From Ligustrum vulgare (lineage: Eukaryota; Streptophyta; Magnoliopsida; Lamiales; Oleaceae), in assembly GCA_963555705.1 (NCBI GenBank), contig OY743168.1, forward strand, positions 97,997,425 through 98,061,424: 64,000 bases of DNA. The letters run 5' to 3'. This document shows positions 58,062-64,000 of the stretch, piece after piece. Position numbers and translations under genes: made by a program. Each line of letters starts with the position of its first letter. Positions within the stretch are counted from its first letter, which is position 1. The notes under the pieces were generated by a model that was not told the origin of the DNA, did no database searches, and was given only the letters and a program-made list of their open reading frames with translations.

Positions 58062-59723
58062 ATATTGTTAGTAAGCCCAGAGGGGTTTAAATTACACAGC
58101 GCAATCCGCTTCGAATTCAAAGCCTCAAACAATGTTTTCGAATATGAGACGTTATTAGCCGGGTTAAGACTTGCGAAAGCCTTGAAGGTCAAATCCGTAG
58201 TGGCCAATAGCGATTCGAATCTTGTTGTGAGCCAATTCAACGGGCAATTTTCTGCCAAAGAACCTTCTATGGTCGCTTACTTGAAGAAAGTAAGAGATTT
58301 GGCTGTGCACTTCAGAAAAATGGAGTTGCAACACATCCCCAGAACAGAAAATTCCAACGCTGATGCGTTGTCCAAAATAGCAAGCAGCAGCGATTCAGAG
58401 TTACACAATCTAATTCCAGTTGAGCGCATGTTGACTTCATCTATTGAGCCAGGACCGGAGATTTTGGCGATTGAAGAAGAGAGGTCCTGGATGAACCCCC
58501 TGGTCGCATATTTGAAGCACCAGACAGTGCCAAACGAGCCAGAGGCAGCTCGGAAATTACAAAAATATGCTGCAAATTTCCTGCTCTTGGATGATATACT
58601 TTATAAACGAAGCTACACCTCTCCGTTACTAAGATGTGTGGGGCTTCAGGAAGGTCGGTATGTAATGAGAGAAATCCACGAGGGCATATGTGGCAACCAT
58701 GCCGGGGCGTTGTCGCTAGCCCAGAAAGTCCTCAAATAGGGATATTTTTGGCCTACTATGCGAAAGGATTCCCATGACTTCGTTCGCAAGTGCGATAAAT
58801 GCCAAAGACACGCAACCATACCATATCAGTCACATCACAAGCTAACTGTGGTAACCAGCCCTTGGCCTTTTGCAAAATGGGGGGTTGACATTATTGGTCC
58901 TATGCCTAGAGGATCTGGTAACAATTGCTTTGCGATAGTAACGATTGACTACTTCACCAAGTGCGTCAAAGCGGAACCTTTGATGAAGATCACCGAGGCC
59001 AACACCACCAAGTTCATTTGGAAAAATATCATATGCCGATTCGGGATACCACATTCGCTGGTTAGTGACAATGCGAAACAGTTCAAAAACAGAAGCGTCG
59101 ATGAGTTGTGTGACGATTTGAGAATTAAGAAGCTGTTCTCATCTCCACATCACCCATAGGCCAACGGACAGGTCGAAGCGGTGAATAAGACCATAAAAAA
59201 TACCCTGAAAAGGAAGTTGGAATTCAGAAAGGGCACATGGGTAGATGAACTCCCACAGGTGTTATGGGCGCTTCGAACCACCTCGCACACCGCTACTGGT
59301 GAAACACCTTTCTCGCTGGCTTACGGAGCCGAAGCGGTATGCCCCATTGAAATCGGAATCCTTTCACTTCGTCAAATTCATTATGACAAAGTTAGGAACG
59401 AGGAAGCGCAAAGGGCCGGTTTAGATTTCCTCATGAAAAAGCGGAATGATTCTCAAGTGGTAATGGCAAAATACCAGAAAAAGATGGCTCGATACTACAA
59501 CAAAAGAGTAAAGAGCCGACGCTTTAATATTGGGGACTTGGTCCTCAAAAAGGTTCTTCCTTCAACACAGGAGCCAGGAGTAGGGACTCTACGTCCTAAC
59601 TGGGAAGGCCCTTACAAGGTCGCTGCCGAGGTGGTACCCGGAACATACATAATTGAGGACTTGTCTGGAGTACCTCTATGTAATCCTTGGAACGCGGACC
59701 ACCTTCGTCGTTATTTTCAATAA

Positions 59724-60691
59724 AACTAAATTCCTCCTCTATGATTGCAACATTATCATATGATTTCAAAAAATCGTGGGCGAGCTGCGCTAAAAATTAC
59801 GTCAATCTCTATATTAGACAGACATAATGGATAAATGCACGTTCCGAAATTATTTTGGTCATGATGCCATATGTCCACGCTATGCATAAAAAATTGTTAG
59901 GAACAAGGGACTCTCATCAGGTTAAACTACGATCACCATGTAAGGATTGGGAGTTTTAGTACGACCAAAGGGAGTTCATACAAAAACTGTGTATACAAAT
60001 CTTTAAAAGTATAACTTGGACGCGTGCAAATGTTTGTCACAATCAAATCTCACTGGTAAACACAAATGCTTCGAACCACTCAGATCTAAGGTACTGTACT
60101 CATTAACCGTCATTCTCCGCGCAATACGTTTGGAATCATTCAGATTTAACCAAATATTGTCGTACAAACCAAAATTCTTGGTGCGTTAAATTAGCCCATA
60201 CATACGGAGCGCTCTCTTGTGCGAAGTGATACTTTTACACATATATTTGGACAAATCGTTTGCAAGCCATATGTATACTGAATGCTGTGTGAATACGCGT
60301 AAAAGACAAACGTAAAAAATGCTTATGTTGTTTTGGTTGCAAAAATCACACGCCTCCGCCAGGCATGAACTTTGTTAAAAACGAGGGACTCCGGCGTATT
60401 TACACTGCGACATTAACAGAAGTTATCACTCAAAAGTTGGTCAAAATCAGATCTAACCAGCAAACGTGAACGCATTAAGCTGGTTAAATCTGAGGGACTA
60501 GACATTTTAGACATTTACAGACATTTACAATTTCCCACATATCATAATGCAATTACGGAGTATCCGCACTTGGAAATACTCATGTTTAAACAGTTGGAAG
60601 CAAATATGAATAAACTATTCCATTCATGAAAATGAGGCATGTACAAATCAAATGAAGGTTACATTTACAATATCAGGTGCCGGGGCACTTA

Positions 60692-60724
<33 letters not shown>

Positions 60725-60772
60725 GAGAAGAAGAAAACAAAAACAAACTAAACTAACAAATGCAGAAGAAGA
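59724..60772 (+). other. Non-coding region of the Tat element between integrase and the antisense gene
   Basis: No ORF of note. It has a repeating phrase pattern in degenerate form (gaacaagggactctcatcag, aacgagggactccggcgt, ctgagggactagac; and tcagatctaa, tcagatttaa). An uninterrupted A31 tract lies at 60693-60723, close to where the opposite-strand gene should end. Confidence 0.5.
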
Positions 60773-63616
60773 TTATTGTGGAGGAGGGACATCTTCCAAG
60801 GAGCCCTTTTCAGATGCGTCCAGAGGATCCGCAGGATCACCATGAGGCTCGGGGTAAAAAGCCTCAATGGAGGACAAGTCCAATGTCGAAAAAGCTTCCT
60901 TCACGTCCCCCAAGGCCATCCTGGCCCCCAGGTTCCCGAAGACCCTCTGCATAGCCTCGTATTCTGGGGTATCTTCAAAAGTATCTTTGAAGTTCTGAAC
61001 TGCCTTCGAAACTTCTTCACCCAGAACCTCCTTCACCCTAGCTGCAATAGTACGCTCCAAGGCCTCAGCAATTCTGGAGTCAATATGTTTCTCCAGGGAA
61101 GTATAATCCTCCTCAGCCTTCTTCCTAGCCTCCAGCTCCCTCCCCAGCTTTTCATTAATTACTACCACCTCAGACTCCAGCTTCAACTTGGTTGCATTAA
61201 CGGCGGCCAGAGCCTCAGAGGTGATTGACTGCGCTTGGTTGGAATCATCTAGTTTTTTGCACAGAACCGCCATATCTAATTCAGAAGACCGGAGATCATG
61301 CTTCAGTTTGTCATTGTCCTCTTGGAGGCGCTTCGCATTAGCCCTCTCTTCTGAAGAAGATTTGCGGGCTATGGACAGCTGGGCCTTGGGGTCATTGATT
61401 TCCTTGAGCATATTATCAGCGTGGCGGAGAGCAGTCTCAGCATCCCTTTTGTCCCGTTGAGCTACCTCCACGGAGGACTCTACCTCGTCAATGAGGGCCA
61501 GAGCTCTGGCGTTCATAGCCTTGGCAGCGAGCAGCTTCCGAGATGGAGTAGCACTGGAGGAAAAGGCGGCCCAACCCTCTGTCCAAAACTGCTCCGTAAT
61601 TAAGGCCGCCCTAGTTGGTGGCAAACTGAGGGAGTCGAACAACGAAGGGCTGAAAGTGACATCTCTGGGGAGGATGCTAGTTTTGATATACTTGAGCTCT
61701 TCCGCCCCCTCTGGTGTCACTTCATAGGCCAAGCCTGGAATGGGCACAGAAGGCTCATCCTCCAGGTCTTCTATCATGGGAGGCGGAGGTGCAGAGGTTG
61801 ATTCCTTGCCCCTACCTCTTCTGAGTCTCTTCAGAGGGGCGGGCTCCTCCTCAGGGGCATGTTCAGATATGTCCTTGGACGAAGGAGGCGGCACTGAGGC
61901 ATCCTTAGCCTCCCTGTCTCTCTTAGACCCGCCCCTGTCAGACCACTTTCCTTTCCCCTTTGTAAGGACTCCCTTAGGGTCGGCCTCCTTCTCTGTGTTA
62001 GGCTTCTGAGGGCCCACAGGCAGCAGAGTAAGCGGTGGCATTAGGGCTGGAAGAGGGCCCTGAAGTTGGTCCGTTGACGCCTCGGAGACCTCCTTTGCCA
62101 CCCCCACTTGCAAGTTGGCCAATACCACCTTTTGTTTCCTTTCCACTTCACTGCCATGGTGAAGTGCAGGGGGAATCTTCGTAGCCATGAGACCTTTCAG
62201 AGAAATATTTGGAAAATCCTTAGAACCTAGCAAGAAAAAGAGGGAAATGAGGCTACGAACAGAAAAAGCATGATATATAAAAGCAGTAACAAAGCAAACT
62301 CACCCATGGCTCGCATAAGACCGTGTTTGACGAATAGTTTGTTTTGTTGAATAACCCCTTGAAAGGTTCCCTTGTAAGCAAACAGACGCCTAACGGCCGC
62401 TAAATCCGCATCAGGGAGTAGGCGTGCAAAAGTGTCACCTGTCACAAATCGGAAACATGTTAAAATCCAGCAAAGGAAGGTGAATGGAAAATAAAAAAAA
62501 TGACACATGACACTCAAGGACACTAAAGCAAATGCAAGACTCACTAGGAATGGAAAGAGTTCGGGGAACAGAAATTTCTGGACAAGGGTCCACAGGAGAG
62601 CTCTACCACTCCCCGGCAACCCAGAACCACTGGATCCTCCAGTTCTTTATTGAGGTTGGGTGACCAGTGATAACTGGAGGATACGACCCCCTAGGAGACA
62701 AGTAGTACCAATCCTTGACGTCCGACCTCACATCTCTCTTCCTTCTAACTGATTTCTTCAAGGTGTAGAGGGTATGAATGATGTACAGTGGGATGGGATG
62801 GTCAGGGTTGACCTCTTGCCACACCAGCCAAGTGCCCACTGCCTGTGTCCAAAAGTTGGGAGCCAGCTGGTAGGGACACAGGTTATAACTCCTAAGCAAT
62901 GCCCTGAAGAAGGGGTGAAGGGGTAGCCTCATCCTGCAGGAAAGAGCATCGTAGCATATGGCAGCTTGACCTGGAGGAGGGCTGCAAGGTCGGCAAGAAG
63001 ATGAGGGGTACACCAATTGAACCCCTTCTGGAATTCTAAATTTTGCTGGAGCCCCAGCCAAGTCAATCCTTCGGATTTCAGTGGCGACCTCGCTGCTCTC
63101 CCATGACTCTGGGTTTGGATCAGGATCAACGTGATAGCCTGAAGCTTTGTTGATCTGGTCGACCCAACCCTCCACTTGAGCAACCTCCTCTGCAGACAAA
63201 CCCAATCCTTCCCTATGAGCCCTAAACGGTGCTCTAACGATTAAGCCAAGGTCCTGGTGACCAGAAGAAGAGCTGGCCGCCTCTTCTCTCCTCAGATCCC
63301 TGTCTCGTTTGCTCCGAAGCTCTGCCAAAGATGCCTCTTCCTCGGATGACAGATGAGCCATGTAGGTCTGATGTTTATCTTCTTCGCTATCAGAATCACT
63401 CAAATAGATTATGCCACTGTTTTTCCTATTTCTCCTCTTAACCTGCTCCCTAAAGAAGCGGGAACTAAAAATCGATAAAGAGATGGGGCAGAAGCCTCTG
63501 ACAGGAACCGCCATGGGGCAGAAGCCTCTGACAGGAACCGCCATGGGGCAGAAGCCTCTGACGGGAACCGCCATTGCTAACATTTCCTGTGAACCCGTTC
63601 CCCCAACTCTTCCCAT
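60773..63616 (-). CDS. Three-exon antisense gene of the Tat element, coiled-coil protein, one in-frame stop
   Basis: Exons 63616-62545, 62438-62304 and 62226-60773 join with GT-AG sites and matching phases (1 nt carried over at each junction). The total is about 886 codons from 63616, although any of several Met codons before 63480 could be the start. Exon 1 has a Ser/Glu-rich region (SDSDSEEDKHQTYMAHLSSE), then ALSCRMRLPLHPFFRALLRS and QLAPNFWTQAVGTWLVWQEV, resembling the plant gypsy-type transposon (Transposase_28) domain of Tat antisense ORFs. Exon 2 is DLAAVRRLFAYKGTFQGVIQ. Exon 3 has a charged linker and a long coiled coil (RDKRDAETALRHADNML, KLKHDLRSSELDMAVL, LEARKKAEEDYTSLEKHIDS), ending DASEKGSLEDVPPPQ. 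A TAG after WVAGEW (62607-62609) interrupts exon 1. It faces the Tat gag-pol genes. The function is unknown. Confidence 0.7.
63483..63572 (-). repeat. Three 30-bp in-frame repeats at the start of the antisense gene
   Basis: Units 63483-63512, 63513-63542 and 63543-63572 are identical except for one a/g change in the third. Each codes for ten residues, MAVPVRGFCP, so each copy brings its own ATG. Confidence 0.98.
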
Positions 63617-64000
63617 TTTTTCTTTTGTTTTAAAGGTGGGTCAGACTCAACGAAAGAAAAACAAGGTGCAAAAACAAAATTTTCAAACCCACAATGAGAA
63701 ACTAAAAATAGAAAAGTTTCGCATATACAGAGACCAAGAAGTTTACCTTCAGGTGACGAATGCGTGAAATTGTGCACTGGGAATGGAGAACTCGTCGGTA
63801 AAGAAACTGTGAAACAGTAAAGGCGGACGCTGGGTAGAAAACCCTTGAGGAGAAGACTTGAAACTTGCAGGAAAGAGAGAAACGGAGCAAGCTTTCGCCA
63901 AGATATTGCTGCAAAAGACTCTTAGAAAGTGGTAGAAAGGGAAAATGATGAAATGAAGAAGGATTTATAGGGATCCCAACAATCTAGATTCCTTGATCTT
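63617..64000 (-). promoter_or_regulatory. Presumed upstream region of the antisense gene
   Basis: In minus sense it contains tataaatccttcttcatttc near 63970-63950, a possible TATA box followed by a pyrimidine-rich leader (ctttctaccactttctaaga). No ORF is convincing. Promoter function is inferred from position. Confidence 0.35.

Larger units (their letters stand above)
52731..59723 (+). pseudogene. Tat Pol (protease, RT, dual RNase H, integrase), broken by frameshifts, stops and a solo LTR
   Basis: Protease region near 53170-53260 (VVARNGLSRMMVDDGALVNV). RT at 53880-54600 (GKLRVCIDFSNLNRHVQK; after a frameshift near 54130 SFMDAYSRYNQIPM, AMPFGLKNAGATYQRLVNRM, VYVDDMLVKS). The first RNase H is at 54715-55170 (FQWTLECEQAFADLK, YYVSKAMIDAETRYPDMEKL). 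The second RNase H begins WKLFVDGSSADGRSGACI at 55237, is cut by a solo LTR, and resumes at 58067 (LVSPEGFKLHSAIRFEFKAS) through ADALSKIASSSDSE. Integrase is at 58590-59500 (CDKCQRH, WGVDIIGPMPRG, VSDNAKQFKNR). From 54164 to 59723 one frame holds once the solo LTR and one duplication copy are disregarded. Stops fall at 54629-54631, 58737-58739 and 59157-59159. Two more frameshifts lie near 53280 and 54130. The C-terminal WNADHLRRYFQ is the normal end. Confidence 0.9.
37538..64000 (+). mobile_element. Tat-lineage Ty3/gypsy element, decayed, carrying two nested insertions; 3' LTR outside window
   Basis: Order: 670-bp 5' LTR, primer site, 40-bp tandem repeats, gag, protease, RT, two RNase H domains, integrase, a non-coding stretch, then an opposite-strand spliced gene. 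The dual RNase H and the antisense 3' gene are features of Tat-lineage elements. A 12.4-kb Athila element interrupts gag and a solo LTR interrupts the second RNase H. Without them the element covers at least 11 kb. At least five frameshifts and four in-frame stops show it is old. The right end is inferred, not seen. Confidence 0.85.

Noticed and set aside
61188..62009. Plus-strand ORFs opposite the antisense gene
   Set aside because: They are complements of the coiled-coil and linker coding region and have no own motifs.

Overview
The window is nuclear DNA from a flowering plant, most likely a eudicot. It is AT-rich, has intron-split genes with GT-AG junctions, and carries plant-type LTR retrotransposons (Tork/Tnt1-like copia, Athila and Tat gypsy), PIF/Harbinger, Helitron and hAT-type elements. 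No species can be named from the sequence alone. There are no rRNA, tRNA or CRISPR features and no bacterial-style operons.

Left arm (1-11,100): the 3' part of a decayed copia element on the minus strand, split by a MITE, ends just upstream of a DRM1/2-type de novo DNA cytosine methyltransferase gene (seven visible exons, 2069-6460, plus strand). The DRM gene has UBA domains, the rearranged methyltransferase motif order and a catalytic Pro-Cys motif, but its first exon is not visible. From 6,461 to 11,097 there is AT-rich intergenic DNA with small repeats and only weak ORFs.

Middle (11,100-37,500): a gag-protease-only Athila-type element (11,103-15,869, TSD TACAT) is followed by two R2R3-MYB genes of the MYB98/MYB115/MYB118-like group, arranged tail to tail. 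MYB copy 1 (plus, 17,998-24,807) has a young copia element in its first intron (18,633-23,790, TSD GATAG, LTRs differing at 3 of 526 positions). MYB copy 2 (minus, 32,195-34,279) has the same three-exon structure. A decayed PIF/Harbinger element with both of its genes lies between them. Right of MYB copy 2 is a Helitron relic cut by a 684-bp hAT-type MITE with a perfect 8-bp TSD.

Right arm (37,538 to the window end): one decayed Tat-lineage gypsy element on the plus strand, whose 3' LTR should lie beyond base 64,000. A 12.4-kb Athila element (39,160-51,556, minus, TSD ATAGG) is nested in its gag. A 2.77-kb solo LTR (55,291-58,061, TSD ATATT) is nested in its second RNase H. Downstream of integrase is a three-exon gene on the opposite strand (60,773-63,616) with a coiled-coil C terminus, resembling the antisense ORFs known from Tat elements.

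The host genes that matter are the DRM gene and the two MYB genes; nearly everything else is transposon layering. The best leads are the antisense spliced gene with its Met-initiated 30-bp repeats, the hairpin repeats shared between the Athila LTR and interior, the box shared by the two Athila elements, the plant-like leader in front of the Athila env-position ORF, and the promoter block kept between the two MYB paralogues.
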